Counted from the first letter of the stretch, positions 9,695-18,137 are shown. The stretch: DNA of 64,000 nt from Microvirga puerhi (GCF_020089865.1 NZ_JAIRBM010000013.1:1-64000); one strand, 5' to 3'. Numbers and translations are program-made. The notes: generated by a model from the letters alone, not told the origin.

Positions 9695-10492
9695 ATGCTT
9701 CCTGTTTCCGTTTTCATCATTGCCAAGAACGAAGCCGACCGGATCGGTGACACCATCCGCGCCGTTCGTGATCTCACGGACGACCTGATCGTGGTCGATT
9801 CCGGATCCACGGACGGCACACAGGCCGTGGCCGAGGAGCTCGGGGCACGGGTTATCTTCAATCCCTGGCCGGGCTATGGCCCGCAGAAGAGGTTCGCCGA
9901 GGAGCAATGCCGCTACGATTGGCTCCTGAACGTGGATGCCGATGAAGTCGTGCCTCCGAAGCTGGCAGAGGAGATCCGGAAGCTCTTCGCCAAGGGAGAG
10001 CCGTCGCGGCAGGCCTATCGCATCGGAATTGCCGAGATCTTCCCCGGAGAGAAGGCGCCGCATCCGCTCGCGTATACCCTCTATCCGGTCAGGCTTTATC
10101 GCAAGGATTGGGGCCGCTATTCGCCCTCCCTGGTCCATGACCGGGTGGATCTCAAGCCCGGCACGAAGGTGGGGCGGCTGCGGAGCGTCATCCATCACTG
10201 GTCAGTGCGTTCCCTCGGCGACCAGCTGGACAAGCTCAACCGTTACTCTGATCAGCAAGCGGTGGATCTCGAAATCCGCGGAATATCGATTCCCACCTGG
10301 CGCGTGTTCTTCGAGCTGCCGGCGAATTTCATCAAAGCCTATATCGGCCGCCGCCATGCCCTGCGCGGCACATACGGCTTCCTGACGGCCATGAACTACG
10401 CGATTTCCCGCCACCTTCGCCTGGCGAAGCATTATGAGAAGCGACGGCTGAACGCCCTGAAGGGCCCGGGGGCAGGGCGCGACCAAGCCTGA
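9695..10492 (+). CDS. Family 2 glycosyltransferase (LPS-core type, WaaE/KdtX-like)
   Basis: A 265-residue GT-A glycosyltransferase. MLPVSVFIIAKNEADRI opens the nucleotide-sugar binding fold, IVVDSGSTDGT at about 32-42 is the first Asp motif, and LNVDADEVVPP at about 76-86 is the DxD metal/nucleotide site. The C-terminal part (SVIHHWS, a RYSDQQA helix and RHALRGTYGFLTAMNY) matches the WaaE/KdtX subgroup that adds glucose or similar residues to the lipopolysaccharide core. The ATG at 9695 opens directly on the first strand, whereas an upstream GTG at 9623 would add 24 residues of unlikely composition. Convergent with a small membrane protein gene 16 bases downstream. Confidence 0.85.
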   Translation: MLPVSVFIIAKNEADRIGDTIRAVRDLTDDLIVVDSGSTDGTQAVAEELGARVIFNPWPGYGPQKRFAEEQCRYDWLLNVDADEVVPPKLAEEIRKLFAKGEPSRQAYRIGIAEIFPGEKAPHPLAYTLYPVRLYRKDWGRYSPSLVHDRVDLKPGTKVGRLRSVIHHWSVRSLGDQLDKLNRYSDQQAVDLEIRGISIPTWRVFFELPANFIKAYIGRRHALRGTYGFLTAMNYAISRHLRLAKHYEKRRLNALKGPGAGRDQA

Positions 10493-10508
10493 CGCCGCAG
10501 CTGATGCC

Positions 10509-10763
10509 TCATCGACCTCCTGCCAGGGATGGGGGCTTCGCGGCGTCCTGGCTCGTCCAACGCTCGGAAACTTCGAAGGCATAGGAGCCGAGCCAGGAGA
10601 ACAGGCCGATCCAGAGGCCGGCGAGCATCAGCAGCGCTGCCACGAGAAGGCGCCCGGGTGGCGCTCGTGGTGTCTCCTGCAGGAACTGCTCCCTGATCTC
10701 GAACAAGGCCTTGCCGGCTTGCTCCCGCCGCGCTCGATCTCGAACGTTGCAATCCGAATCCAC
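10509..10763 (-). CDS. Small membrane protein of unknown function (84 aa)
   Basis: The product has a charged cytoplasmic N-terminus of about 35 residues, one strong hydrophobic segment (LLVAALLMLAGLWIGLFSWL, about 39-58) and a short polar tail. I do not recognise a family. The coding frame ends 16 bases from the end of the convergent glycosyltransferase gene, which fits a real gene in tightly packed DNA. Codon use is like its neighbours. Confidence 0.5.
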   Translation of the reverse strand: MDSDCNVRDRARREQAGKALFEIREQFLQETPRAPPGRLLVAALLMLAGLWIGLFSWLGSYAFEVSERWTSQDAAKPPSLAGGR

Positions 10764-11002
10764 TCACGAATCCCTTTTCGCCCTTCGAGGATCGAAGCTA
10801 GACGGGGCGGATTGCGGGCGGCGTGCAAATGCACACAGGCCGAGGGGAGGGTTGGACTGGAATCGGGCAAGCCGGCGTCACCATCCGCTGGAGCGTTCAG
10901 GCTATCTGGATTCCCCTCAGATCGTCCTTGACGAAGGGGGCATTATCGCGCCATATGCGCCGCCGGTGGGGCGATCTGGAGTAGATTCCATCCCCTGTCG
11001 CT

Positions 11003-11093
11003 GGAGACGTGGCCGAGAGGCTGAAGGCACTCGTTTGCTAAATGAGCATACCCCAAAAGGGTATCGAGGGTTCGAATCCCTCCGTCTCCGCCA
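11003..11093 (+). tRNA. tRNA-Ser (anticodon GCT)
   Basis: The acceptor stem GGAGACG (11003-11009) pairs with CGTCTCC (11083-11089), followed by discriminator G and an encoded CCA (11091-11093). The anticodon GCT is at 11037-11039, flanked by a five-pair stem. A long variable arm with an ATACCC/GGGTAT stem (about 11048-11064) marks a class II tRNA, and the T-arm contains GGTTCGAATCC. It reads AGC/AGT serine codons. No integrase or duplicated 3' end is seen nearby. Confidence 0.97.
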
Positions 11094-11214
11094 TATTCCT
11101 GAAATCATCGAAATTTTTATGCCGAGGCTAGCGCTGGGATAACCCGGCTCTAAATCGAACTCCGGTTTCGCTTCCCCATATTGGGCGAGCTATCAGAGCC
11201 GAAGGAGCCGCAGC

Positions 11215-11607
11215 ATGGATCGATTCACAGGCGGTTGCCTGTGCGGCAATGTTCGAATTGTAGCGTCGGGACTCCCATACCGGGTCGGCCTCTGTCACTG
11301 CCTCGACTGCCGCAAGCATCATGGTGCTCTTTTTCACGCGTCTGCGGTGTTCCCTCGGGATGCGGTGACGATCGACGGCGAAACCCGCGATTATGCCGGG
11401 CGATTTTTCTGTCCCCGCTGCGGTTCGTCCGTTTTCTCATGCAGTGCGGATGAAATCGAAGTGAGCCTGGGATCCTTCGATGCCCCTGATCAGCTGATGC
11501 CGACTTACGAACTCTGGACGGTCCGTCGCGAATCCTGGTTGCCGCCGTTTCCGATTACGAGACGATATGACCGTGATCGTGACGCGACGAGTCGCTTTGA
11601 GGTGTAA
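11215..11607 (+). CDS. GFA/CENP-V family zinc protein
   Basis: A 130-residue member of the family named after glutathione-dependent formaldehyde-activating enzyme. Zinc ligands are visible in three clusters: GGCLCGNVR (about 7-15), CHCLDCRK (about 27-34) and FCPRCGSSVF (about 65-74). Most family members have no proven reaction, so S-(hydroxymethyl)glutathione synthesis is not implied. The ATG is preceded by GAAGGAG. Single gene, about 120 bases after tRNA-Ser. Confidence 0.88.
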   Translation: MDRFTGGCLCGNVRIVASGLPYRVGLCHCLDCRKHHGALFHASAVFPRDAVTIDGETRDYAGRFFCPRCGSSVFSCSADEIEVSLGSFDAPDQLMPTYELWTVRRESWLPPFPITRRYDRDRDATSRFEV

Positions 11608-11822
11608 ATCGCGCGAACGGTGCAAAGAGGCACCGCTCCAGGATCTTACGTACAGCAGGAAAACAGCGAGCGGAACGAAGCGGCCATGCGCATGCCAGCT
11701 CGTCGGACATGATGCACATCCGCGAAGCAAACGATGTTGAAAGAGATGCCGCTTGAGATGTTGCACTTCTCGTCTAGGGGTGCTCATGCATTCCTAGCGT
11801 GAATGTATTCTGGGGGCATGAA

Positions 11823-12344
11823 ATGCTAAAACAAATCATCGTAGGCGTGGCAGTTGTGATCGTTCTTGTCGGCTGCAAGACAACGGAGGAGGCTGCTCAG
11901 TCCGTTCGCGCGAAATGGATCGGCCAGCCCGTCGATCAATTCTTCATCGAGAATGGACCTCCCGTCTCGAGCTTCCCACTCGAGTCCGGTGGGACTATCT
12001 ACACGTGGCGCGGCGGCGAGGTGAATTATGTGCGTCCTGCCCAATACGAGACACGTCCCGCCTTTGGTGCATCTCCCCTGAAAGTGTCGGAGAGAACCAC
12101 GACTGTGACCACGCAGCCCTCACCGGGTGTCACTGTCACGCAAACGAGGACGACGAATTCGTCCTTCGGATATTCCGGGCCTCAGGTCACGACTTTGGTG
12201 CGCCCGGCGCAGAATGTTCATCTCGCCTGCGAAGCACAGATTACGGCTGATCAGGACGGAACGATCATCTCTGCCAGGATCAATAAAGATTCTGAGGGCG
12301 CTGGATTTTCGTTTTCGCGTTGCGCCGAGGTCTTCGGCGAGTAA
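11823..12344 (+). CDS. Small lipoprotein of unknown function
   Basis: A 173-residue exported protein. MLKQIIVGVAVVIVLVGC is a signal peptide ending in a lipobox (LVGC, Cys 18). The mature part starts with KWIGQPVDQFFIENGPP, a motif common in small alphaproteobacterial lipoproteins that contain a W-x-G-x-x-x-x-x-F helix, followed by a strand SGGTIYTWRGG, a Thr/Ser-rich stretch (about 90-120) and a C-terminal piece with two cysteines (HLACEAQI, FSRCAEVFG) that may form a disulfide. The function is unknown. I chose the ATG at 11823 because the signal peptide begins there; upstream codons from a GTG at 11799 would spoil it. Confidence 0.75.
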   Translation: MLKQIIVGVAVVIVLVGCKTTEEAAQSVRAKWIGQPVDQFFIENGPPVSSFPLESGGTIYTWRGGEVNYVRPAQYETRPAFGASPLKVSERTTTVTTQPSPGVTVTQTRTTNSSFGYSGPQVTTLVRPAQNVHLACEAQITADQDGTIISARINKDSEGAGFSFSRCAEVFGE

Positions 12345-12559
12345 GTCAATCTGGTACACCTGCAGCGCGATTGAATGACCGGCTGGAAGAGGGTTTCGCG
12401 GAATGAAAATTGAACACAGGCCATCCGCGAAACTCCAATGAAGACGGTTATCGAAGCCGGAAGCGGCACAGTGGCTGAACAGCCACAGTGACGTGTTCCT
12501 GTATAGCTTGCAGGTTGCTTCGGCTTTTCTTCCTGAAGATATTAGGTTACGCTTCGCCT

Positions 12560-12649
12560 ATGATCACACGTATCACCATGCGCGGTTCCAATCTTTACGT
12601 GCTCCCGAGAGGGTTGCGCTGGATCGGTGCTGCGCTGATGCGTATGTGA
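12560..12649 (+). CDS. Possible 29-aa leader peptide upstream of DUF1127 gene
   Basis: An ATG at 12560 opens a 29-codon frame whose product is basic and amphipathic (NLYVLPRGLRWIGAALMRM at the end). No strong ribosome-binding site precedes it. The stop at 12649 lies 11 bases before a GC-rich hairpin, the arrangement expected of a translated leader in front of an attenuator. Without conservation data it could equally be a chance frame. Confidence 0.25.
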   Translation: MITRITMRGSNLYVLPRGLRWIGAALMRM

Positions 12650-12660
12650 TCATTCAGAGG

Positions 12661-12681
12661 CCCCTCCCGAGGCGGGTGGGG
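12661..12681 (+). terminator. GC-rich hairpin (terminator/attenuator-like) before DUF1127 gene
   Basis: CCCCTCCCG and CGGGTGGGG pair with one mismatch around an AGG loop, and flanking AGAGG/TCTTCT can lengthen the stem. It is followed by a pyrimidine-rich tract (TCTTCTGCTTCTGCTCTCC) rather than a clean T run. It sits 43 bases before the DUF1127 start codon, so it would act as an attenuator or mRNA-stability element, not as the end of the lipoprotein unit. Confidence 0.45.
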
Positions 12682-12724
12682 TCTTCTGCTTCTGCTCTCC
12701 TCGGCTTTTGTTTGGAGAGCAGTT

Positions 12725-12961
12725 ATGAAAATCGATCTTCCCTTTAATGACAGAGACCATCGCCTTGATCATGCCCGTCGCCTTCCGGCACGGCCAGGCT
12801 CCTGGGTGGAGTGCGCGCATCGATGGTTCCTCGTGCGCGTACATTGGTGGCAACTGGGATCGCTGGAACGCCTCAACGATCATCTGTTGCGCGACATCGG
12901 CATGGATCGTCCGCCGCCGAGCCGAATAGAAGCCTGGTGGCAGAAACCTCCGCCTCTTTAG
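12725..12961 (+). CDS. DUF1127 domain-containing small protein
   Basis: A 78-residue protein whose C-terminal half (WWQLGSLERLNDHLLRDIGM followed by a charged tail) is a clear DUF1127 (YjiS-like) domain. Arg-rich DUF1127 proteins of alphaproteobacteria have been linked to RNA turnover and to phosphate/carbon metabolism, but longer forms like this one are unassigned. The N-terminal 35 residues are basic and not conserved in any family I know. A hairpin terminator follows at 13016-13038. Confidence 0.8.
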   Translation: MKIDLPFNDRDHRLDHARRLPARPGSWVECAHRWFLVRVHWWQLGSLERLNDHLLRDIGMDRPPPSRIEAWWQKPPPL

Positions 12962-13015
12962 TGCGGCCTCTCCGGTCGCGAGCTCGTAGCCGGAGAAGCC
13001 AGAGGCAAGCAACCT

Positions 13016-13038
13016 GGAGCGCCCACGGGCGCTCCTTT
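13016..13038 (+). terminator. Intrinsic terminator after DUF1127 gene
   Basis: GGAGCGCCC (13016-13024) and GGGCGCTCC (13027-13035) form a perfect GC-rich stem followed by TTTCAT. It lies 55 bases after the DUF1127 stop and just before the convergent amidohydrolase gene, and the symmetry may let it serve both. Confidence 0.65.
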
Positions 13039-13063
13039 CATCCGGATCATCGCTCACCTGCTT

Positions 13064-14527
13064 CTAGGCGGGCAGGGTGTTCTTATAGATTTTTCCGTCC
13101 TTCATGATGACCGCGAGGTTCTTGTCCGGATTGGCGATGAGCCCTATGTCGTCGATGGGGTTGCCATCGATCACCAGCAAATCCGCGAGAGCATTGTCTT
13201 CGAGGACGCCCAATTTTCCCTGGTAGGGATTGCGCGGGCCGGACATCGCCAGGAGTTCGCCGTTCACGGACGTCGCCATCGCCAGGATGTCGGCATTGTC
13301 GTACCAGCGTTTCAGATGAGTCAGCATGAAACCCTGCCGCGTGGCAATCGCACTGGAAAACAACAGGTCGGTACCAAAGGCGGTCTTTATCTTGTGTTCC
13401 TTCGCGAGTGTGTAGACGGTGTCTGTCCCGGCGATGACCTGAAGCAGGTTGATGCGGCTCTGGCCTGTCAGCGGAGTTGTATCCTCGTCACTGACGAAGG
13501 GTTGTGTACTGAGCCATATGCCCTTGTCTGCCATAAGGCTGGCAGTTGCCTCGTCCATGAGGTGTCCATGCTCGATACATTGAGCCCCCGCGCTAATTGC
13601 TCGTTGGATCGCTGCAGGCGGATAGGCGTGTACCGCCGCATAGGTGTTCCGGTCGGCGGCGGCTTGGACTCCCGCACGCAGCTCAGACTCGCTGAACGTC
13701 AACATGTCCAGAGTCGTGCGCGGTGAGGAGACGCCTCCGCCTCCCACGAGTTTGATCTGCGACGCTCCCTGAAGCAGCTGTTCGCGGGCGCGCAATCGGA
13801 TTTCATCTGCGCTGTCGGCGATATTTGCGCCACCTGTCTTCTCCAAAGCGCTCAGCGGGCCGCCCGGCCTCCTCGGCAGATCGGACAGGGGACGAATATC
13901 CCCGTGGCCGCCCGTGGTCGTGATCATGGCGCCCGACGGATAGATGCGAGGCCCGGTGGCGAGCCCATCATCGATGGCCTGCTTCAGCGGGAAGGATGGG
14001 CCGCCGAGGTCCCGGACTGTCGTGAAGCCGCGCATCAGCGTCCGCTCAGCCTCGGCGCTCGCCGCAAGAAAGATGAATCCGATATCCGCCGAAACGAGAG
14101 CGGATATGGGAAGCGCTGCGAAGATCGTATGCCAGTGCGCGTCGATCAGCCCCGGCATGATGACCCGCCCGCCGCAATCGATCATGCGTGCGCCATCCGG
14201 CGGAGACGGGTTGCCGCTGGCGATCTGTTTGATCCGATTGCCCTCGACAAGAAGGCGAAGCCCGCCTCGCAGGCCTTTGGACCGTCCGTCGAACAGCAGG
14301 AAATTCGAGAAGACGACCGGGGGAATAGATCGAGGCGGAGCCGGTTGCGCTGCAGCCGATCGTGCAAGTCCGAGCGAAGCGAGGGAGACGCCTGCTCCGG
14401 CGATGAAGCCGCGTCGGGACAATTCTCCGTCGATCCGGCGAGCGGCCGCCCGAAGCTGCGGCTGGCAACATGAACAACTTGGAGATTCCGAAGAGCCGAT
14501 TTGATCGGCGGAGACGCACGAAAACAT
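13064..14527 (-). CDS. Tat-exported metal-dependent amidohydrolase
   Basis: A 487-residue enzyme of the amidohydrolase superfamily (imidazolonepropionase/prolidase-like group). The N-terminal region contains a twin-arginine signal (LSRRGFIAGAGVSLASLGLA), so the protein is probably folded in the cytoplasm and moved to the periplasm. Catalytic signatures: the HxH metal site in GLIDAHWHT, the lysine in QIKLVGGGG, later histidines in AAVHAYPP and IEHGHLMD, and the catalytic Asp in TAFGTDLLFS. Related enzymes hydrolyse Xaa-Pro or Xaa-Arg/Lys dipeptides or cyclic amides. The ATG at 14527 has a perfect GGGAGG 6 bases upstream. An MFS transporter and a glutaminase lie upstream on the same strand. Confidence 0.87.
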   Translation of the reverse strand: MFSCVSADQIGSSESPSCSCCQPQLRAAARRIDGELSRRGFIAGAGVSLASLGLARSAAAQPAPPRSIPPVVFSNFLLFDGRSKGLRGGLRLLVEGNRIKQIASGNPSPPDGARMIDCGGRVIMPGLIDAHWHTIFAALPISALVSADIGFIFLAASAEAERTLMRGFTTVRDLGGPSFPLKQAIDDGLATGPRIYPSGAMITTTGGHGDIRPLSDLPRRPGGPLSALEKTGGANIADSADEIRLRAREQLLQGASQIKLVGGGGVSSPRTTLDMLTFSESELRAGVQAAADRNTYAAVHAYPPAAIQRAISAGAQCIEHGHLMDEATASLMADKGIWLSTQPFVSDEDTTPLTGQSRINLLQVIAGTDTVYTLAKEHKIKTAFGTDLLFSSAIATRQGFMLTHLKRWYDNADILAMATSVNGELLAMSGPRNPYQGKLGVLEDNALADLLVIDGNPIDDIGLIANPDKNLAVIMKDGKIYKNTLPA

Positions 14528-14633
14528 GGACAACCTCCCGCTCGTTACGAGCAACCTCTGTCGTTCGTGAAAGCATGGTCCGAGGAGCCGGTCGATCAGG
14601 AGGTTCCTCTTCCCACGCTTGACGTCTGGTGCG

Positions 14634-16253
14634 CTATTCGGCCGGGATCTCTCCCGGGCGATAATTCGGAAGTCGGCCAGCGGGGAAAATGCTCAGGAGC
14701 GCCAGGCCCGCCATGACCAGAAGCCCGAACTTGAGGGCCTGGAGCCTCGCTTCCGTATTCACCCTGACAGCCTCGGCCTTCTGCTCCGGCGTTGCGGTCG
14801 TGCGGGCGATCACACTCGCGAGTTGCTCATTGCTGATGAACGTAATGCTGTCGAGATTGACCTGGGACTGGATCTCCGGCGGCAGCATGGGGTTCTCGGC
14901 AATCTTGCGTATGACGGCCGAACTGAGGAGACCGACAAGCAGGGCGCCGGCGACCGCCGTTCCGACCGCTGATGCGAGATTGTTCGTCGTGCCGCGCACC
15001 GAGCCGACATCTCCGGCAAGCTCCTTGGGTGAAGCTGTCACCAGCACGTTGAACAGGAGCGTGACGAGCGAGCCCTGGCCGATGCCGAAAATCACGAGAC
15101 CGATGAGGACTGGAACGGCGCTCCAATCGTTGCGGACCACGAAAGCGAGCCACAGCAGGGCCAGAGTGCATAGGATGAATCCATATCGCCCGATCTGTCG
15201 CGGCGTAAACCGGTCGTAGAACCTGACGATGAGCATTGCTGCAATGAAGACCGTCAGGTTGAAGGGCAGCATCGCCACGGCCGTGGCAAGCGGTGAGCGT
15301 CCTTGCACGATCTGGATGTAGAGCGGCACCGAGAAATTCAGAGCCGCTTCGAGGGCCACGACGGAGAACATGGCATAGACGGCTGCACGCTCCTGGGGCG
15401 AGTCGAGCACTTCGAGCGCCACCAGGGGTGTCTGTCCGGCGGCCTCGCGACGTCGGGTCCAGGCGAGAAAGGTCTGCCCAAGGGCCGCGCCCACGACGAT
15501 CATGACCGGAGCCGGCGAGAAGCCCAGAAGGCTGAAGGGCGCACCGGGTTGAGCAAGCCCGAGCCCCCACCGGTTGAGGTTGTTGAAGCCGAAGCTGATG
15601 AGGATGATGGCTGCCGCCGCGAGGATGACGCCGACCATGTCAATTCGGACATCCGGGCGCCCATGATCCGGCTTGAGACGGAAGCTGAGTACGAAAACGA
15701 GAGCGGATACGGCGATCAGAATTCCGAAGACCGGTCGCCAACCGATATAGGTGCCGAGCACGCCGCCGATGAGGAAGGCCGCGACACCTGCGCCGGCCCG
15801 CGCAGATCCAAGGGCGCCCAGTGCCGTTGCCTGCTGGTTGCCGTGGTAGTTCTCCGCGATCAGGGCAACGAGAGAGGGGACGATGACAGCAGCGGCAGCC
15901 CCGCAAAGGGACTGTGCCGTAATCATGAGCGTCGCGTTGGGGCTGAACGTCATCAGCACCTGCGCGATGCCGAATACCACGACGGCGGCGCGGAATACGT
16001 ACAGAGCGCCGTATCTCTGTGTCAGCTTCGCACCGAGCATGACGAAGCCTGCCACGAGCATGGAATAGGCGACGATGCCGGTGGCTATCGTCGTCGGTGG
16101 AACCTGGAAGCTGTTCACCATGCCGCTCAACGCGACCGGCAAGGAGGCGACATTGAACGACATGATCGCCTGGCCGAGGGCGATGGCGATCATCGGGACC
16201 CAGGATTCCTTCGCTTCGGCTTGAGCCTGGTTGAAGGTCGTCGCTCCAGTCAT
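14634..16253 (-). CDS. MFS transporter, DHA2 (14-TM) family
   Basis: A 539-residue integral membrane protein with about 14 hydrophobic segments. MFS features include the loop LGAKLTQRYGALYVFR (motif A-like) after TM2, ARAGAGVAAFLIGGVLGTYIGWRPVF (motif C-like antiporter region) near 150-175, and a periplasmic loop of about 65 residues before the last membrane span (IAENPMLPP... to ...VRVNTEARLQ). These features match DHA2 drug:proton antiporters such as EmrB/QacA types. No EmrA-like membrane-fusion gene is next to it, so it probably works alone in the inner membrane. The substrate is unknown. Confidence 0.87.
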   Translation of the reverse strand: MTGATTFNQAQAEAKESWVPMIAIALGQAIMSFNVASLPVALSGMVNSFQVPPTTIATGIVAYSMLVAGFVMLGAKLTQRYGALYVFRAAVVVFGIAQVLMTFSPNATLMITAQSLCGAAAAVIVPSLVALIAENYHGNQQATALGALGSARAGAGVAAFLIGGVLGTYIGWRPVFGILIAVSALVFVLSFRLKPDHGRPDVRIDMVGVILAAAAIILISFGFNNLNRWGLGLAQPGAPFSLLGFSPAPVMIVVGAALGQTFLAWTRRREAAGQTPLVALEVLDSPQERAAVYAMFSVVALEAALNFSVPLYIQIVQGRSPLATAVAMLPFNLTVFIAAMLIVRFYDRFTPRQIGRYGFILCTLALLWLAFVVRNDWSAVPVLIGLVIFGIGQGSLVTLLFNVLVTASPKELAGDVGSVRGTTNNLASAVGTAVAGALLVGLLSSAVIRKIAENPMLPPEIQSQVNLDSITFISNEQLASVIARTTATPEQKAEAVRVNTEARLQALKFGLLVMAGLALLSIFPAGRLPNYRPGEIPAE

Positions 16254-16312
16254 GAATGCCTCCGTTGTTGGCAGGCGGTGAGGTGATGTTCGATGAGTCC
16301 CCGAAATGTCGG

Positions 16313-17314
16313 CTAGCGCCTCGCCATCGAGACCAGCAGGTCCATGCCTAGGCGCTGCGACAGGAACTGGGCGACCAGCTGTCCCTTGATGCTGTTTCCG
16401 GCTGAATCGAGCGGGGGCGCAAACGTGCCGAGGCCGCCCTTGCCGGGCGAGACCGTGACGATGCCGCCCCCGATACCGCTCTTGCCGGGCAGGCCGATCT
16501 CATAGAGCCAGTCGCCGGATGTTTCGTACAATCCCGCGGTCAGCATGACGGCGAGCGCGTAGTGGCAGGCATCGGGACTGACGACCTGCTCTCTCGTGAC
16601 AGGATTGAACCCGCCGTCGGCCAGCGTCGCGCCCATGACGGCAAGGTCCTTCGCGCTCACGTTGAGCGAGCATTGCCGGGTGTAGAGATCCGTGGCCTCG
16701 GCCGGATCACAGTAGATGCGGCCTACGCTCTGAAGCATCCAGGCAATGCTTCTGTTGCGGAAATTCGTCTTGGACGCCGAGGCGTAAACTTCGTCGTTTA
16801 GCGGCAATTCGCGGCCGGCGAAGCGAGATAGCCCCTCGTGGATGAAGCGCCATTTCGCGTCCGTAGTTTCGCCCGGAACCAGGCTGGTGGTCGCGATCGC
16901 GCCCGCATTCACCATGGGATTGGTCCGACCGTCCGGGCTCCGCTCGATGGCCGCGAGCGAGTTGAAGGCAAGGCCCGTTCCGTTGACGCCCAGCTTCTCG
17001 CGGGCCTCCGTCGCCCCGATCCGATCGCAGACGAGCGCGAACAGAAACGGCTTCGAGACACTCATGATCGAGAAGTCATGCTCGGCATCACCGACGGAGA
17101 AGATGCCGCCATCGGTTCCCACGACACAGATTCCGAAAAGTTCGTGCGGAACCCTAGCGAGTGCCGGATAGACCTGCGAGTTTTGCCCGTCGGTGACGGA
17201 TCGAAAACGCGTGTGAGCCTCGAGAATGAGCCGTCTGACATCCTCATCCGAGGGCAAATGACCGGTGGAGACATAAGTTGTTTCAGGACTGACAAAGGGA
17301 TTCAGCAGGTCCAT
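16313..17314 (-). CDS. glsA: Glutaminase A
   Basis: A 333-residue serine-dependent beta-lactamase-fold glutaminase (L-glutamine to glutamate plus ammonia). Key motifs: the nucleophile region SVSKPFLF with the Ser-x-x-Lys pair, NPMVNAGAIATTSL, the NFRNRSIAWML helix, and the C-terminal GLPGKSGIGGGIVTVSPGKGG containing the oxyanion-side glycine loop. The length is slightly above the usual ~308 residues because of extra N-terminal sequence. It is separated from the upstream regulator gene by a 360-base gap that must hold its promoter. The neighbouring MFS gene starts 59 bases after its stop, so co-transcription is possible. Confidence 0.92.
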   Translation of the reverse strand: MDLLNPFVSPETTYVSTGHLPSDEDVRRLILEAHTRFRSVTDGQNSQVYPALARVPHELFGICVVGTDGGIFSVGDAEHDFSIMSVSKPFLFALVCDRIGATEAREKLGVNGTGLAFNSLAAIERSPDGRTNPMVNAGAIATTSLVPGETTDAKWRFIHEGLSRFAGRELPLNDEVYASASKTNFRNRSIAWMLQSVGRIYCDPAEATDLYTRQCSLNVSAKDLAVMGATLADGGFNPVTREQVVSPDACHYALAVMLTAGLYETSGDWLYEIGLPGKSGIGGGIVTVSPGKGGLGTFAPPLDSAGNSIKGQLVAQFLSQRLGMDLLVSMARR

Positions 17315-17680
17315 GTCCCAATTCCCTTGAATGTATCTCCCCCGAGATGCGACGATGCCGAGGATCGTAGGCTCTTTCCTTCTCAGCCCCGGCGCAGTTT
17401 CTGCGCACAGATCGGACTTGAAAATCGGGTGAAACCCTGAAGTGGGTTCTAGTAACCCCCCGGAAATCTAAGGGAGGTCGAGCGACGACCCTGCTGTATT
17501 GCACACTTGGGGTAATGCCATGGTTCAAATAGCCCAGCTCACCATGCTTGAGAGGCATGGCCCATCAGCCCGCATGCGAATTGACGAATTTGTGCTTAGG
17601 TCTACAGTCTTACCGTAGAGTTGGTTGTACTTGCAGTTTGCCTGCCATAACGGGCCGTCGCCCGCCGGAGATATCCAGTG
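17315..17680. other. Divergent promoter region between glsA and response regulator
   Basis: No gene in these 366 bases. On the plus strand TTGACG (17581-17586) and TACAGT (17603-17608) with a 16-base spacer make a plausible sigma-70 promoter for the response regulator. A small dyad, CCATGC/GCATGG (17542-17560), lies just upstream. Nothing stronger is visible on the glsA side. Confidence 0.4.
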
Positions 17681-18124
17681 ATGCTGCAAAATCAACGAAT
17701 CCTGGTCGTCGAGGACGAAGCGGCTATCAGTATCCTGCTCGAGGACATGGTGACGGATTTGGGCGCCGTGACGGTGGGGCCGGCGGGCCGTCTCGACCAG
17801 GCGCTCACTCTGGCGCTTCAGGCCGATATCGATGTGGGCCTGCTCGATATCAATGTTGATGGCCGCGTCGTCTATCCTGTTGCGGATGTGCTCGCTTTTC
17901 GGGGAATTCCCTTCGTTTTCTCAACCGGCTATGGCCGCGACATGCTGCCGGAGCGCTTTTCTTCAAGTCTCGTCTTGAACAAGCCGTTTTCGTACGCGGA
18001 ATTCGCCGAGGCTCTACAGAAGGCGTTGTGCGCTCGGGCGGACATCCGACCTCCCGCAATGACTGAGATTGAGCAGCTGGGATCCCGGGCCGGCTCGTCT
18101 CAAGCCGTTCCGAAGATCATGTAA
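17681..18124 (+). CDS. Single-domain response regulator, FAT GUY type
   Basis: A 147-residue receiver domain without an output domain. It has the acidic pair in ILVVEDEAA, the phospho-acceptor Asp in GLLDINVDG and the conserved lysine in VLNKPF. The segment PFVFSTGYG matches the 'PFxFATGY' signature that defines the FAT GUY family of alphaproteobacterial receivers, with Ser replacing Ala. Such receivers pair with HWE/HisKA_2 histidine kinases and act as phosphate shuttles or sinks in stress and light responses. No kinase is adjacent; the nearest is the HWE kinase at 57748-59787. A GTG at 17678 immediately precedes the ATG and could be the true start. Confidence 0.85.
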   Translation: MLQNQRILVVEDEAAISILLEDMVTDLGAVTVGPAGRLDQALTLALQADIDVGLLDINVDGRVVYPVADVLAFRGIPFVFSTGYGRDMLPERFSSSLVLNKPFSYAEFAEALQKALCARADIRPPAMTEIEQLGSRAGSSQAVPKIM

Positions 18125-18137
18125 AGAAACAAAGCCT

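Larger units (their letters stand above)
12345..12724. other. Intergenic leader region upstream of the DUF1127 gene
   Basis: This is 380 bases between the lipoprotein and the DUF1127 gene. It has no gene of normal size, but its 3' half carries a possible 29-codon leader frame (12560-12649) followed immediately by a stable hairpin (12661-12681). The first half (12345-12540) shows nothing I can support. Confidence 0.5.

Noticed and set aside
11003..11093. tRNA-Ser as possible integration site of a mobile island
   Set aside because: No integrase, no repeated copy of the tRNA 3' end and no change in gene content typical of an island within several kilobases.
11618..11635. CGGTGC/GCACCG hairpin after the GFA gene as a terminator
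   Set aside because: Six-pair stem without a T run on the plus strand; too weak to call.
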